Source: Brevibacterium sp. W7.2 (GTDB lineage Bacteria; Actinomycetota; Actinomycetes; Actinomycetales; Brevibacteriaceae). Taken from it: a stretch of 64,000 bases of DNA. How positions within the stretch are numbered: position 1 is the first letter of the stretch; each line of letters starts with the position of its first letter. The notes under the pieces are model-generated. The model was not told the origin of the DNA, did no database searches, and worked only from the letters and a program-made list of their open reading frames with translations. The position numbers were made by a program, and so were the translations under genes. The DNA is taken from positions 3,782,001-3,846,000 of the forward strand of contig NZ_CP073089.1 in NCBI RefSeq assembly GCF_018137945.1. The letters are read 5' to 3'. Positions 25,949 to 35,135 of the stretch are shown here, piece by piece.

Positions 25949-27414
25949 AGAAGTCGCTCACGCACATCGGAGTCGTCGGCTTCGTCATGTTCGCCCTGCT
26001 CTTCGGCTCGACGAGCTGGGTGCAGTTCGTCACCGCCGACTCCCTCAACGCCAACCCGCTCAACAACCGGCAGATCCTCGATCAGCTCTCCCGCGACCGC
26101 GGACCGATCCTCGTCGACGGCACGCCGATCGCCTATTCCGAGCCCGTCGACGACCGCTACCGGTTCCAGCGCCAGTACGGCTCCGACGGCCTCGACCCTC
26201 GCGCGTACGCGTCGATGACCGGGTACTACTCGATCGTCTCCGGCGCCTCGGGCATGGAGCGCGCCGCCGGTGACTACCTCTCCGGTGACTCCGACGCCCT
26301 CTTCTACGACAAGGTCGGCAGCTTCTTCACCGGTGAGCAGCCGCGCGGTGCCGCGGTCGAGCTCACCGTCGACCCCGACGTCCAGCAGGCGGCCTGGGAC
26401 GGCCTCGGCAACCAGACCGGTGCGGCGGTCGCGCTCGACCCGAAGACCGGGAAGATCCTCGCGATGGCCTCGACGCCGGGCTGGGATCCCAACCCGATCG
26501 CCAGCCACAATCCGGATGAGGCGCGGTCGGCGTTCGAGCAGCTCAACAACGACCCGGAGAACCCGGCCTACAACCGCGCGATCGGCGGCAACCTCTACCC
26601 GCCCGGCTCGACCTTCAAGGTCCTCGTCGCGGCCGCCGCCCTCGAATCGGGCGACTACACGCCGGACTCGCGGCTCAACGGCCCGGCCACCCTCGATCTG
26701 CCGCAGACGACGGCGACGATCAGCAACTCGCACGCCGGGGCCTGCCGCAGCGGTGGTCGCCCCACTCTCGCGGAGTCGCTCGCCGAATCGTGCAACACGT
26801 CGTTCGCCTCCCTCGGCATGGATCTCGGTGAGGACGCGATCGCCGAGCAGGCCGCGAAGTTCGGCTTCGGCCAGGACCTCTCGATCCCGCTCACCGTGAC
26901 CCCGTCGACGTTCCCCTCCGACCTCAACCCCCCGCAGCTCGCGCAGTCCTCGCTCGGCCAGTTCGAGGTGCGCTCGACGCCGATGCAGATGGCGATGATG
27001 ACCGCCGGCATCGCCAACGACGGCAGAATGATGAAGCCGGAGCTCGTCAACCGCGTGCTCAACGCGAACACCCTCGAGCCGATCACGGAGACGAGGCCGA
27101 CGGAGCTCTCACGTCCCGTCTCCGGTCAGACGGCCGAAGAGCTCAATACGATGATGCAGGGCGTCGTCACCGACGGCACCGCCTCGGTGGCCCAGATCCC
27201 CGGCGTCCAGGTCGCGGCGAAGACGGGCACCGCCCAGCACGCGCAGGGCGCGGCCCCGCACGCGTGGTTCATCTCCTTCGCCCCTGCCGACGACCCGCAG
27301 ATCGCGGTCGCGGTCGTCGTCGAGAACGGCGGCAACGCCGGCAATGAAGCTTACGGAGCGACGGTCGCCGGACCGATCGCCAAGGACATGATGGAAGCGG
27401 TGGTCGACAAATGA
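25945..27414 (+). CDS. pbpA: PbpA: class B penicillin-binding protein
   Basis: The 489-residue transpeptidase crosslinks peptidoglycan outside the membrane and pairs with RodA. The N-terminal anchor helix is about 8-28, followed by a PBP dimer region. The transpeptidase domain has the three penicillin-binding motifs: Ser222-x-x-Lys225 (YPPGSTFK), Ser282-Cys-Asn284 (SCNTS) and Lys426-Thr-Gly428 (AAKTGTAQ). It is short for a class B PBP, as normal for actinobacterial PbpA. ATG 25945 overlaps the rodA stop and the stop overlaps pknA (ATGA). Co-translation with RodA is expected to keep the pair in balance. Confidence 0.96.
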   Translation: MKKSLTHIGVVGFVMFALLFGSTSWVQFVTADSLNANPLNNRQILDQLSRDRGPILVDGTPIAYSEPVDDRYRFQRQYGSDGLDPRAYASMTGYYSIVSGASGMERAAGDYLSGDSDALFYDKVGSFFTGEQPRGAAVELTVDPDVQQAAWDGLGNQTGAAVALDPKTGKILAMASTPGWDPNPIASHNPDEARSAFEQLNNDPENPAYNRAIGGNLYPPGSTFKVLVAAAALESGDYTPDSRLNGPATLDLPQTTATISNSHAGACRSGGRPTLAESLAESCNTSFASLGMDLGEDAIAEQAAKFGFGQDLSIPLTVTPSTFPSDLNPPQLAQSSLGQFEVRSTPMQMAMMTAGIANDGRMMKPELVNRVLNANTLEPITETRPTELSRPVSGQTAEELNTMMQGVVTDGTASVAQIPGVQVAAKTGTAQHAQGAAPHAWFISFAPADDPQIAVAVVVENGGNAGNEAYGATVAGPIAKDMMEAVVDK

Positions 27415-29222
27415 GGCCGAGTGAAGGCACTCAGCTGGGGAACCGGTACACCCTGACCTCGCGGATCGCCGTGGGCGGCATGGGCGAGGTGTGGAAGGGC
27501 GTCGACTCCGTGCTCGGACGCGAGGTCGCCGCGAAGATCCTCAAGGACGAATACCTCTCGGACTCGACGTTCCTCGCCCGCTTCCGCGCCGAGGCGCAGA
27601 ACATGGGCCGCGTCTCCGATCCCGGCATCGCCGGCGTCTACGACTACGGCGACGAGGACGGCTCGCCCTACCTCGTCATGGAGTACGTGCCCGGCGAACC
27701 CCTGTCGACGATCATCGAACGCAGCGCCCCGCTGTCCGAAGAGGACACGCTGAGCATCGTCTCGCAGGCCGCACAGGCGCTCGGCGCCGCGCACAAGGTC
27801 GGTGTCGTCCACCGCGACATCAAGCCCGGCAACATCCTCATGACCCCGGACTTCCGGGTGAAGATCACCGACTTCGGCATCGCCCGGGTCACCGACCAGG
27901 CGCCGCTGACGAAGACCGGTCAGGTCATGGGCACCGCCCAGTACCTCGCGCCCGAACAGGCCACCGGCAAGGGCTCGGGTCCCGGATCCGACCTCTACGC
28001 GCTCGGCATCATCGCCTACGAGGCGCTTGCCGGCCAGCGCCCCTTCACCGGGGACTCGCAGGTCGCGATCGCGATCGCCCAGGTCAACCAGCAGCACCCG
28101 CCGCTGCCGGACACGGTCTCCGAGCCGATGCGCCGGTTCGTCGACTCCCTGCTCGAGAAGAAGCCCGAACGCCGGCCCGACGATGCGATGGCCGTGGCCA
28201 AGGCCGCCGAGGCGCTGGCCGTGGGCAACGTCGCCGCCGCCGAGGCCGCGCTGCCGCAGATGCGCCACGGCAACGCCGCATCGGAGGCGCTCACGCAGGT
28301 CTTCAACGACCCCGACCCGGTGCCCTCGACGCAGGTCCTGCCGACCACCTCGAGCAACGATGCGACCCGCGTCTACAGCGCCGACCAGCAGCCCGGCTAC
28401 GGTCCGCCCACGGGAACGGGCTACAACCAGGCCGTCGCCGCGGGTGACCCGAACGATCCCAACGGCACCGATGATGAGCTGGAGAAGAAGCAGTCGAAGA
28501 AGGGCAGGGTCCTCATCTGGGTCCTCGCGATCCTCGCGCTCATCGCCGTCGGGTCCCTCCTCTGGTACTTCCTCGGGCAGAACGGCGAGGAGCCGGCTCC
28601 CGCCCCGTCGACGAGTGCGACGACCTCGCAGGCGCCGCAGGAGATCGAGATCGACAGAAACGACTACATCGGGCAGTCCGAGTCCTCGGCGACGCAGAAC
28701 CTCGAACGGCAGGGCCTGCGCGTCGACACGGAGACGATCGACTCGAACCGCGCCCAGGGCACCGTCGCCGATGTCGGCGAGGCCGACGGCGGCGGCTACA
28801 CCTTCGAAGAGGGCGACACCGTCACCCTCTACATCTCCTCAGGGCCGGCCGAAGAGCCGGCACCCGAACCGACGCGGACCTCGCGGCCGAGCGAACCGAG
28901 CAGCGACTCCGGCTCGAATTCGGGGTCGGGCAGCGGTTCGAACTCGGGCTCATCGTCCGACTCCGGGTCGTCGTCGAACTCGAACAGCGGATCCTCGTCG
29001 AACTCCGAGACCGGCTCGTCGTCGAATTCGGACAGCGGCTCCTCCTCGGACTCGAACTCAGGCTCGTCCTCGGAGTCGGGCTCGGAGAGCGGAGGGTCCT
29101 CGAATTCCGGCAACGGCGCGAACTCGAATCCCGGGTCGAACCCGAACGGCGGAGCCAACGCCAACGGCAACAACGGAAACGGCACGAACGCAGGCGGGGA
29201 CTCCAGCGGAGACGAGGGTTAG
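27411..29222 (+). CDS. pknA: PknA-type Ser/Thr kinase with PASTA domain and Ser-rich tail
   Basis: The 603-residue transmembrane kinase has its kinase domain at about 12-275 with Lys42 (VAAKILK), catalytic HRDIKPGN, DFG and a MGTAQYLAPEQ activation segment. The membrane helix is about 365-385. Outside the membrane lies one PASTA-like domain (about 405-475, DYIGQSESSATQNLERQGL). A tail of about 120 residues made almost only of Ser, Asn, Gly, Asp and Glu follows. Mycobacterial PknA has no PASTA domain, so position rather than architecture gives the name. The glycine loop is AVGGMG. ATG 27411 overlaps the pbpA stop. Confidence 0.9.
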   Translation: MRPSEGTQLGNRYTLTSRIAVGGMGEVWKGVDSVLGREVAAKILKDEYLSDSTFLARFRAEAQNMGRVSDPGIAGVYDYGDEDGSPYLVMEYVPGEPLSTIIERSAPLSEEDTLSIVSQAAQALGAAHKVGVVHRDIKPGNILMTPDFRVKITDFGIARVTDQAPLTKTGQVMGTAQYLAPEQATGKGSGPGSDLYALGIIAYEALAGQRPFTGDSQVAIAIAQVNQQHPPLPDTVSEPMRRFVDSLLEKKPERRPDDAMAVAKAAEALAVGNVAAAEAALPQMRHGNAASEALTQVFNDPDPVPSTQVLPTTSSNDATRVYSADQQPGYGPPTGTGYNQAVAAGDPNDPNGTDDELEKKQSKKGRVLIWVLAILALIAVGSLLWYFLGQNGEEPAPAPSTSATTSQAPQEIEIDRNDYIGQSESSATQNLERQGLRVDTETIDSNRAQGTVADVGEADGGGYTFEEGDTVTLYISSGPAEEPAPEPTRTSRPSEPSSDSGSNSGSGSGSNSGSSSDSGSSSNSNSGSSSNSETGSSSNSDSGSSSDSNSGSSSESGSESGGSSNSGNGANSNPGSNPNGGANANGNNGNGTNAGGDSSGDEG

Positions 29223-29322
29223 CCGCCGAGGCGACTGGGACATGGGACGAGCGAAGAATAGTAATCTTGAGGAACTGCCCGGACTGCTCAACGCGTCCGG
29301 GTGACATACGCGGAGGAAGTAC
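29223..29322 (+). promoter_or_regulatory. Leader between pknA and pknB
   Basis: All preceding genes overlap, but pknB follows after 100 bases. The gap holds a stem-loop CCCGGAC-N10-GTCCGGG (29279-29302) and a weak promoter-like GGGACA-16-TAGTAA (29238-29265). GGAGGAAG precedes the pknB ATG. It may allow separate pknB expression. Confidence 0.4.
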
Positions 29323-31242
29323 ATGACTGAGCCCAAGGTGCTGTCGGAGAGGTACGAAGTCCGTGCCCTCCTCGGCCGTGGGGGCATGGCAGAGGTGCAC
29401 GAGGGCGTCGACACCCGTCTGGGTCGACGCATCGCGATCAAGCTTCTGCGGTCCGATCTTGCGCGCGACCCCTCCTTCCACACGCGACTCAAACGCGAAG
29501 CGCAGTCCGCTGCCGGTCTCAACCATCCCGGCATCGTCGCCGTCTACGACTCCGGTGAGGAGGAGTTCGTCGAGTCCGGCGGCTCGAGCGTCTCCGTGCC
29601 CTTCATCGTCATGGAGTACGTCGAGGGTCAGACCCTGCGCGAAGTCCTCAACGAACACGGCACGCTCACCGTCGATGAGGCGCTCAACGTCATCGCCGGA
29701 GTCCTCGCCCCGCTCGAGTACTCCCACCGCAACGGCATCGTCCACCGCGACATCAAACCGGCGAACGTCATGCTCACTCCCGAGGGCGACATCAAGGTGA
29801 TGGACTTCGGCATCGCCCGTGCGCTCAAGGACAACAGCGGCCTGACCCAGACGCAGTCGGTCGTCGGCACCGCCCAGTACCTCTCCCCCGAGCAGGCGCG
29901 CGGCGAGGTCGTCGACGCCCGGTCCGACCTCTACTCGACCGCGTGCCTCCTCTACGAACTGCTCGCCGGGCGACCCCCGTTCGTCGGCGACTCGCAGCTC
30001 GCCGTGGCGTATCAGCATGTCGGTGAGACGCCGCAGCCGCCGAGCTTCTACAACCCCGATGTGCCCCCCGAGGTCGATCGACTCGTCCTCCACGCCCTGA
30101 AGAAGGATCGCGACGAGCGCTACCAGGACGCCTATACGTTCCGGGAGGACGTCCTCGCCGCGCGCGACGGTCGACCGCTGAGCATCGACGGCGACCTCGA
30201 TCGCACGCAGGCGTTCGCCGCGGCCGGCGGGGCCGGGATGATGGGTCCGCCGCCGGCGACGCAGGCCTACCCGCTCGACGCCGAGGCGGCTCCCGAGACC
30301 GGTCCGGTCTCCCAGATCATGACCCGGCAGGAGCAGCAGCCGGTGAAGAAGCGCTCGCGGGCGTGGATCTGGATCGGCAGCATCTTCGTCCTCCTCGCCC
30401 TCGCGGCCGTCGCCCTGTGGGTGTACGAGATCAACAAGCCCGAACCGATCGTCCAGGTCCAGGTCGCCGACGTCGCAGGCATGGATGCCGATGCCGCCGA
30501 GGCGCAGCTGCGCAATCAGGGATTCGACGTCACGACGGAGGAGACGTACAACGCCGACGTCGATGAGGGCAGTGCGATCTCGACGGATCCGGCCGCCGGC
30601 CAGAGCATCCCGGAGAACAGCACCGTCAAACTCGTCGTCTCCTTAGGACCTGAGAACGTCACCGTCCCCGAGGTCGCGGGCAAGACCGAGGAGGAGGCGC
30701 GGCAGATCCTCAACGACGCGAAGCTCCAGGCGGGCACCCACATCTCCCAGAACTCACCGGATGTGAAGAAGGGCGTCGTCATCGAGACGAAGCCCGGTGA
30801 GGGCGAGAAGGTCGATGTCGACTCGAACGTCGATCTCGTCGTGTCCTCGGGACTCGTCAAGGTGCCCGATGTCCTCGGGCAGACGCAGGAGGACGCGTGC
30901 AGCACGCTCTCCGGCGACGACTACAAGCTCCAGTGCAAGGTCGAAGAGGTCGAGACCGCCGATCAGGATGAGGGCACGGTCTTCGAGCAGTCGACCCCGG
31001 GCGGCACCGATGTCGCGCAGGGTTCGGAGATCACCATCCGCGTGGCCAAGAAGCCGCCGGAGCCGTCCCCGACGATCCCGTCGATCCCCGGCGGCATCCC
31101 GACCGCGCCGTCGCCGACCGACAGCCCCGACGGCAACGGCGGGGACAACGGCAACGGCGGAGGGACGTCGAACGACGGTGCCGTCGGCGGCGGCAGCTCG
31201 TGGTTCGACGACTGGGCCGACGCCAGAGGCAACGGCGACTGA
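29323..31242 (+). CDS. pknB: PknB: Ser/Thr kinase with three PASTA domains
   Basis: The 639-residue transmembrane receptor kinase senses muropeptides or lipid II and phosphorylates division and wall proteins. The kinase domain is about 10-275: GRGGMAEV loop, Lys40, HRDIKPANV, DFG and a GTAQYLSPEQAR activation segment with Thr residues for autophosphorylation. The membrane helix is about 347-368. Three PASTA repeats span about 378-578, the third with a Cys pair (DACSTL, LQCKV) that could form a disulfide. A Pro then Gly/Asn-rich tail ends in WFDDW. GGAGGA is a good ribosome binding site for ATG 29323. Three PASTA units is one fewer than in M. tuberculosis PknB. Confidence 0.95.
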   Translation: MTEPKVLSERYEVRALLGRGGMAEVHEGVDTRLGRRIAIKLLRSDLARDPSFHTRLKREAQSAAGLNHPGIVAVYDSGEEEFVESGGSSVSVPFIVMEYVEGQTLREVLNEHGTLTVDEALNVIAGVLAPLEYSHRNGIVHRDIKPANVMLTPEGDIKVMDFGIARALKDNSGLTQTQSVVGTAQYLSPEQARGEVVDARSDLYSTACLLYELLAGRPPFVGDSQLAVAYQHVGETPQPPSFYNPDVPPEVDRLVLHALKKDRDERYQDAYTFREDVLAARDGRPLSIDGDLDRTQAFAAAGGAGMMGPPPATQAYPLDAEAAPETGPVSQIMTRQEQQPVKKRSRAWIWIGSIFVLLALAAVALWVYEINKPEPIVQVQVADVAGMDADAAEAQLRNQGFDVTTEETYNADVDEGSAISTDPAAGQSIPENSTVKLVVSLGPENVTVPEVAGKTEEEARQILNDAKLQAGTHISQNSPDVKKGVVIETKPGEGEKVDVDSNVDLVVSSGLVKVPDVLGQTQEDACSTLSGDDYKLQCKVEEVETADQDEGTVFEQSTPGGTDVAQGSEITIRVAKKPPEPSPTIPSIPGGIPTAPSPTDSPDGNGGDNGNGGGTSNDGAVGGGSSWFDDWADARGNGD

Positions 31243-31264
31243 GCTCTCAGCCGCAGGCGAGCCC

Positions 31265-31777
31265 TCAGCCGAGCGTGACGAAGAGATCCGTGCGCAGGTC
31301 CGCCGGGTCCATGTCCGGGCTCGGCTCGGTGACGTAGACCTCGAAGAACGGCATGTCCGGGTGATGGCCGGCGGCGACGAGACCCTGCATGTGCGCATTC
31401 CACGCTTCGGCGAGGCCGTCGAAGCCGCCGAGGTGGGAGATCGCTCCGACCGATCCCCCGGGCAGTTCCGCGGGGATCGCGGTGAGGTCGTCCCCGAGGT
31501 CGAGTGCCTGACTCAGGACCCCGGCCACCGGGATGCCCACCTGGATGTCGACGGTGTCCGACGGCGGGCGCGTGTAGAGGGAGAACGCCGGACCTGCGGG
31601 CTCGACTCCCGCCTCGGCGAGGGCCGGGAAGAGCCGGGAGTACACGGAGTCGAAGAGGGCCGGCAGCTCGCTCATCGGATGGTTCTGGGCCTCGACGACG
31701 ACCGTGGGCACGGGCTGGGCCTCGAAGACGGTGAGTTCGCGATACGGCTCGGTCGGGAAGTAACTCGGCTCTTCCAT
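31265..31777 (-). CDS. GyrI-like small-molecule-binding domain protein
   Basis: The 170-residue cytoplasmic protein is a stand-alone effector-binding domain of the AraC-C/GyrI/SHS2 type. It shows the typical early beta strand (TVFEAQPVPTVVVEA), a central YSRLFPALAEAGVEPAGPAF and a terminal EVYVTEPS. There is no DNA-binding domain. Such proteins bind hydrophobic cations or hydrolyse small adducts; no substrate can be assigned here. It sits between pknB and trpG, which are neighbours in many actinobacteria, so it is an insertion into a conserved block. AGAGGA precedes ATG 31777. Confidence 0.78.
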   Translation of the reverse strand: MEEPSYFPTEPYRELTVFEAQPVPTVVVEAQNHPMSELPALFDSVYSRLFPALAEAGVEPAGPAFSLYTRPPSDTVDIQVGIPVAGVLSQALDLGDDLTAIPAELPGGSVGAISHLGGFDGLAEAWNAHMQGLVAAGHHPDMPFFEVYVTEPSPDMDPADLRTDLFVTLG

Positions 31778-31841
31778 GGGATGTCCTCTCACTGGATCGT
31801 CTGAGTCGATCCTAAGCGCTGAGGTCCGGGAGGCGGAAGAG

Positions 31842-32492
31842 TCAGGGAGCGGAGATCGCCGAGGCGAGCGGCGACATCGCCGCAGCCCGTGCGGCCGCGC
31901 CGGACAGTCCGCAGACCTCGAGCCAGTTGCCGAGCATGAGGTAGCCCGATTCCGTGAGGACGGACTCCGGGTGGAACTGGACGCCGTAGAGGGGTGCGCT
32001 GCGGTGCTCGATGGCCATGACGACATCATCAGGAGTGCGCGCGGTGACGGCGAAGGTCTCGAGGTCGATCGTCTCGTCGACGATCGCGAGCGAGTGGTAC
32101 CGGGTCACCGTCAGCGGCGAGGGGCAGCCGGCGAAGATGCCCTCCCCGTCGTGGGTGATGACCGAGGTCTTGCCGTGCATGAGGACCGGCGAATGCGTCA
32201 CCGTCGCCCCGAAGACCTCGCCGAGGGCCTGGTGCCCCAGGCACACCCCGAACAGCGGGCGGCCCGCCTCGGCGGCCCAGCGGATGAGGTCGGGGCACAC
32301 CCCGGACTCCGCGGGCACACCCGGTCCCGGGGAGAGCAGGATGCCGTCGTATCCGCGTGCCAGCTCCACGGCCGCCTCGGCGGACAGGTCGTCATTGCGG
32401 ATGACGTCGGCCCTCGCACCGAGCTCACGGACATACGCGACGAGGGTGTAGACGAAGCTGTCGTAGTTGTCGACGACGAGGATGCGGGTCAC
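31842..32492 (-). CDS. trpG: TrpG/PabA-type glutamine amidotransferase
   Basis: The 216-residue class I glutamine amidotransferase is the small subunit of anthranilate or aminodeoxychorismate synthase. The chain opens VVDNYDSFVYTL. The nucleophile is the Cys in LFGVCLGHQA (about 82) and the His-Glu pair is in YGVQFHPES (about 180). No large subunit is adjacent. As in other actinobacteria this orphan in the kinase block may serve folate and tryptophan synthesis together. GTG 32492 overlaps the stop of the small membrane-protein gene (GTGA). A longer frame upstream (to 32624) is an artefact. Confidence 0.9.
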   Translation of the reverse strand: MTRILVVDNYDSFVYTLVAYVRELGARADVIRNDDLSAEAAVELARGYDGILLSPGPGVPAESGVCPDLIRWAAEAGRPLFGVCLGHQALGEVFGATVTHSPVLMHGKTSVITHDGEGIFAGCPSPLTVTRYHSLAIVDETIDLETFAVTARTPDDVVMAIEHRSAPLYGVQFHPESVLTESGYLMLGNWLEVCGLSGAAARAAAMSPLASAISAP

Positions 32493-32659
32493 TGCCCGCC
32501 CTCGTCGGTGACGGTCGCGTTGTTGAACGGCATGTAGGGGGCGACGGCGGGGAAGACGTACTGCATGAGCAGGTAGACGACGGCCGCGATGAGGATGAGG
32601 GCGAAGACGAGCTTGACGAACCACGGCCCGGGCAGAATCCGCCAGATCAGTCCGTACAT
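32489..32659 (-). CDS. Small membrane protein between sortase and trpG genes
   Basis: The 56-residue protein has a basic/aromatic start (MYGLIWRILPGPWFVK), one membrane helix (about 17-36, LVFALILIAAVVYLLM) and a short acidic outside tail. It is packed tightly: its ATG is one base after the sortase stop, and its stop overlaps the trpG GTG. Equivalent small membrane proteins are found at this place in Micrococcales and have no known role. The tight fit on both sides supports a real gene despite its size. It could assist the sortase or the division proteins; that is inference. Confidence 0.8.
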   Translation of the reverse strand: MYGLIWRILPGPWFVKLVFALILIAAVVYLLMQYVFPAVAPYMPFNNATVTDEGGQ

Positions 32660-32660
32660 G

Positions 32661-34127
32661 TCACGCTCCTCCGCTCTTGCTGACTTTGTCGTACGCCTTC
32701 GAGTCCTTGATCGCGTCCGGTGGGCCCTCGCCGGCCGGGCGCCATTCGGTGAGCTCGGCGTAGGCGATGTAGCGCTCGCGCGCGGAGAACATCGGGTTGC
32801 ACGCGGTCAGGGTGAGGATCCGATCCTTGCCCTTGTAATCGGGCTGGTCGGGCACCGGGGCGAGCACCTCGACGGCATCGGGGAGGATGATGTCGAAGTT
32901 GCGGAACGTGTACGTGTAGAACCCGTCCTTCGTCTGCACGACGATCTCGTCGCCGGGCTGGAGCTTCGCGATCTGGTTGAACGGCTTGCCGTAGGTGACG
33001 CGGTGGCCGGCGACGGAGAAGTTGCCGACCTCGCCGGGCATCGCGGAGTTCGGGTAGCGGCCCACGCCCATGCGGTTGAGCACGGGTTCGAGGTCGACGC
33101 CCTCGGCGAGCGTGCGGTAGTAGTCGTCGCCGAAGCGCGGGATGTAGAAGATGCCGAACGCGGTGTTCTTCTCGACGGGGTCGGCCACGACGGGTTCGTC
33201 CGGGTCATCGGGCAGCTGATTGGGATCCTGGTTCGCCCAGTCCTTCGTCAGCTGGTCGGCGAGCACCTCGTTGTCGCGGTTGGCCTCGAGGTCCGTCCAC
33301 CACAGCTGCCAGACGACGAAGAGGATGAGGACGAGCCCCGCGGTGATGCAGAGTTCGCCGAAGGTGCGGATCGTCCCGCGGATCGGGCCGATCGGCTGGC
33401 GCTGGGCCGGCTGCTTCTTCCGTCGGCCCCCGCCCGAGCTGCCGTCGCCGGGACCGCCCGGGCCGGCGGGCCCGCCGGGTCCTCCCGGGCCGCCAGGGCC
33501 TGCTGCTGCGGGGGCGGCAGCTGCCGCGTAGCCCGCGCCCGCGTAGGCGGGATTGCCGGTGGTGTCGGTGTAGGCGGGCTGGACCATCGTCGGCTGCGCA
33601 CCCGTGGGCGGGTACGGCTGGGGCTGCTGCTGTGCGTGCTGCTGGGACCAGGCGGGCATCGCCTGCGTCGGCATCGCCTCGGTGGCCTCGGAGCGCAGCG
33701 GCGGGGCGTCGGCGCTTCCCGCACCGGCAGCGGTGCCGGCGGTCCCGGCACCGGCTCCACCGGCGGCGGCAGCGGCTTCACGACGGCGCAGCTCGCGGCG
33801 GCTCGGCAGGGGGGCGTCGTAGTTCGTGCCGGCGGTGGCATCGGCAGCGGAGTTCGAGTCGGCGTCGCCGGTGTTCGCCGAGTCGGCGTCGCCGGTGTTC
33901 GCCGAGGCGGCGTCGACGGTGTTCGCTGAGGCGGCGTCGATCCGGAAGGGCTCGGTCGCCGGACCCGCATCGCCCTGGCTGTAGGGGCCCTGGCCGTAGT
34001 CCCCCTGGCTCGTGGCCTCATCGGCGGGGTGGGTCGGCGGTGTCTGGGGAGTGGGCATCCGCCGCTGTGCGGATCGAATGGTGGGTCGCGAAGACGCTTC
34101 GTTACCCGAGGAGGAGCTATTCACCAC
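32661..34127 (-). CDS. Class E sortase with long disordered N-terminus
   Basis: The product of up to 488 residues has its first 235 residues disordered: SANTGDAD repeats (about 65-95), Gln/Pro/Ala-rich stretches and a GPGG collagen-like run (about 210-235). A membrane helix follows (about 260-282), then the extracellular sortase domain. Catalytic residues are His in VAGHRVTYG, Cys in TLTACNP and Arg in SARERYIAY. Class E sortases attach proteins with LAxTG-type signals to the wall or pili; no substrate gene is visible in the window. The start is uncertain: GTG 34127 gives the full chain, and internal starts such as 34058 would leave the domains intact. Confidence 0.88.
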   Translation of the reverse strand: MVNSSSSGNEASSRPTIRSAQRRMPTPQTPPTHPADEATSQGDYGQGPYSQGDAGPATEPFRIDAASANTVDAASANTGDADSANTGDADSNSAADATAGTNYDAPLPSRRELRRREAAAAAGGAGAGTAGTAAGAGSADAPPLRSEATEAMPTQAMPAWSQQHAQQQPQPYPPTGAQPTMVQPAYTDTTGNPAYAGAGYAAAAAPAAAGPGGPGGPGGPAGPGGPGDGSSGGGRRKKQPAQRQPIGPIRGTIRTFGELCITAGLVLILFVVWQLWWTDLEANRDNEVLADQLTKDWANQDPNQLPDDPDEPVVADPVEKNTAFGIFYIPRFGDDYYRTLAEGVDLEPVLNRMGVGRYPNSAMPGEVGNFSVAGHRVTYGKPFNQIAKLQPGDEIVVQTKDGFYTYTFRNFDIILPDAVEVLAPVPDQPDYKGKDRILTLTACNPMFSARERYIAYAELTEWRPAGEGPPDAIKDSKAYDKVSKSGGA

Positions 34128-34355
34128 TTCTGCACCGTGCCTATGACCTTGAATCCGGGGCTCGCCCTGTGGACAAGCGGGGACACCCTAATGCACTTTA
34201 TCGCATGAACACGGTGCTGTGGCGGGTTCACAGCTCACTCGAAGTCTGGGGTCAGGTTTTTCATTCAGCCCCGCCTCACGAGTAGACTGAGGGGCGATTG
34301 TCCCCGACCAGTGAATCGGTGGCCCGCCCCTGGGGTCGCTGTCGAAGGAGTACTC

Positions 34356-35105
34356 GTGGCCAAGTCCAATGGACGGACCTCGCGCCCTCAGCGCACCGCG
34401 CGCAATGCGGCGAAAGCCAAGAAGACGGCTGATGACGCCACCGTGGTCGACGAGACCGACATCGAGGTCACCGAGGTGGTCGATGCCGACGGCACCGAGA
34501 CCGACGTCGTCATCGTCGACGAGGTCGAGGTCGAGGTCGTCGAGGACGATGCCGCCGACGACAAGGACAATTCCGACGAGGAGCCGACGGCAGCCGCGAA
34601 GTCGGGGACCGCCTCGGCGAAGGCGGATGCGAAGGACGACGCCGAGGCGGACTCCGATGAGGACGCGGCCGAGGACGACGACTCCGCGTCCAAGGGCACG
34701 GCGACGAAGGACTCAGCGACCAAGGGCACGGCTACCAAGAGCACAGCGAAGTCCGGTACCGCGAAGGCCGCTGCCGAGGCCTCCAAGGAGAAGTCGTCCG
34801 CCAAGGAGAAGTCAGCAAAGAAGGCGGGCGCGAAGCGCACGACGCGTTCGGGCAATCCGGCCAAGCGCTCGCAGGGTCGCAAGACCGCGAGCTACACCTC
34901 CGAGGCCGGCCAGCAGACGATCAAGCCGAATCCGCGCTGGTTCCTTCCGGTGCTCATCGGCCTCCTGCTCATCGGCCTCATCTGGCTCGTCACGTTCTAC
35001 ATCACGCAGGGTGCGTTCCCCGTCGAGGCATGGGGCAACTGGAACATCCTCATCGGCTTCGCGTTCTTCGTCGCGGGCCTCATCATGTCGACGCGCTGGC
35101 GCTAG
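34356..35105 (+). CDS. crgA: CrgA division regulator with long charged N-terminal extension
   Basis: The last 70 of 249 residues are a typical CrgA: NPRWF, a first membrane helix, a turn with YITQG-P-W-NWN and a second helix ending MSTRWR. CrgA is a septal membrane protein that binds FtsZ, FtsI and other division factors. Ordinary CrgA is about 90 residues. Here about 175 extra residues precede it: an acidic block (Asp/Glu/Val, about 20-65), a second acidic/Ala block, then a Lys/Ala/Thr-rich block resembling histone tails (about 120-170). GAAGGAG lies five bases before GTG 34356. The extension is one open frame with no frameshift, so it is translated. Confidence 0.9.
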   Translation: MAKSNGRTSRPQRTARNAAKAKKTADDATVVDETDIEVTEVVDADGTETDVVIVDEVEVEVVEDDAADDKDNSDEEPTAAAKSGTASAKADAKDDAEADSDEDAAEDDDSASKGTATKDSATKGTATKSTAKSGTAKAAAEASKEKSSAKEKSAKKAGAKRTTRSGNPAKRSQGRKTASYTSEAGQQTIKPNPRWFLPVLIGLLLIGLIWLVTFYITQGAFPVEAWGNWNILIGFAFFVAGLIMSTRWR

Positions 35106-35135
35106 ATCAGTCGCCCCTTCCTGGGCGCATCACCG

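Noticed and set aside
32661..34127. LPXTG/LAXTG sortase substrate in the window
   Set aside because: No protein here ends in a sorting motif plus hydrophobic tail and basic end; the Ser-rich PknA tail lacks one.
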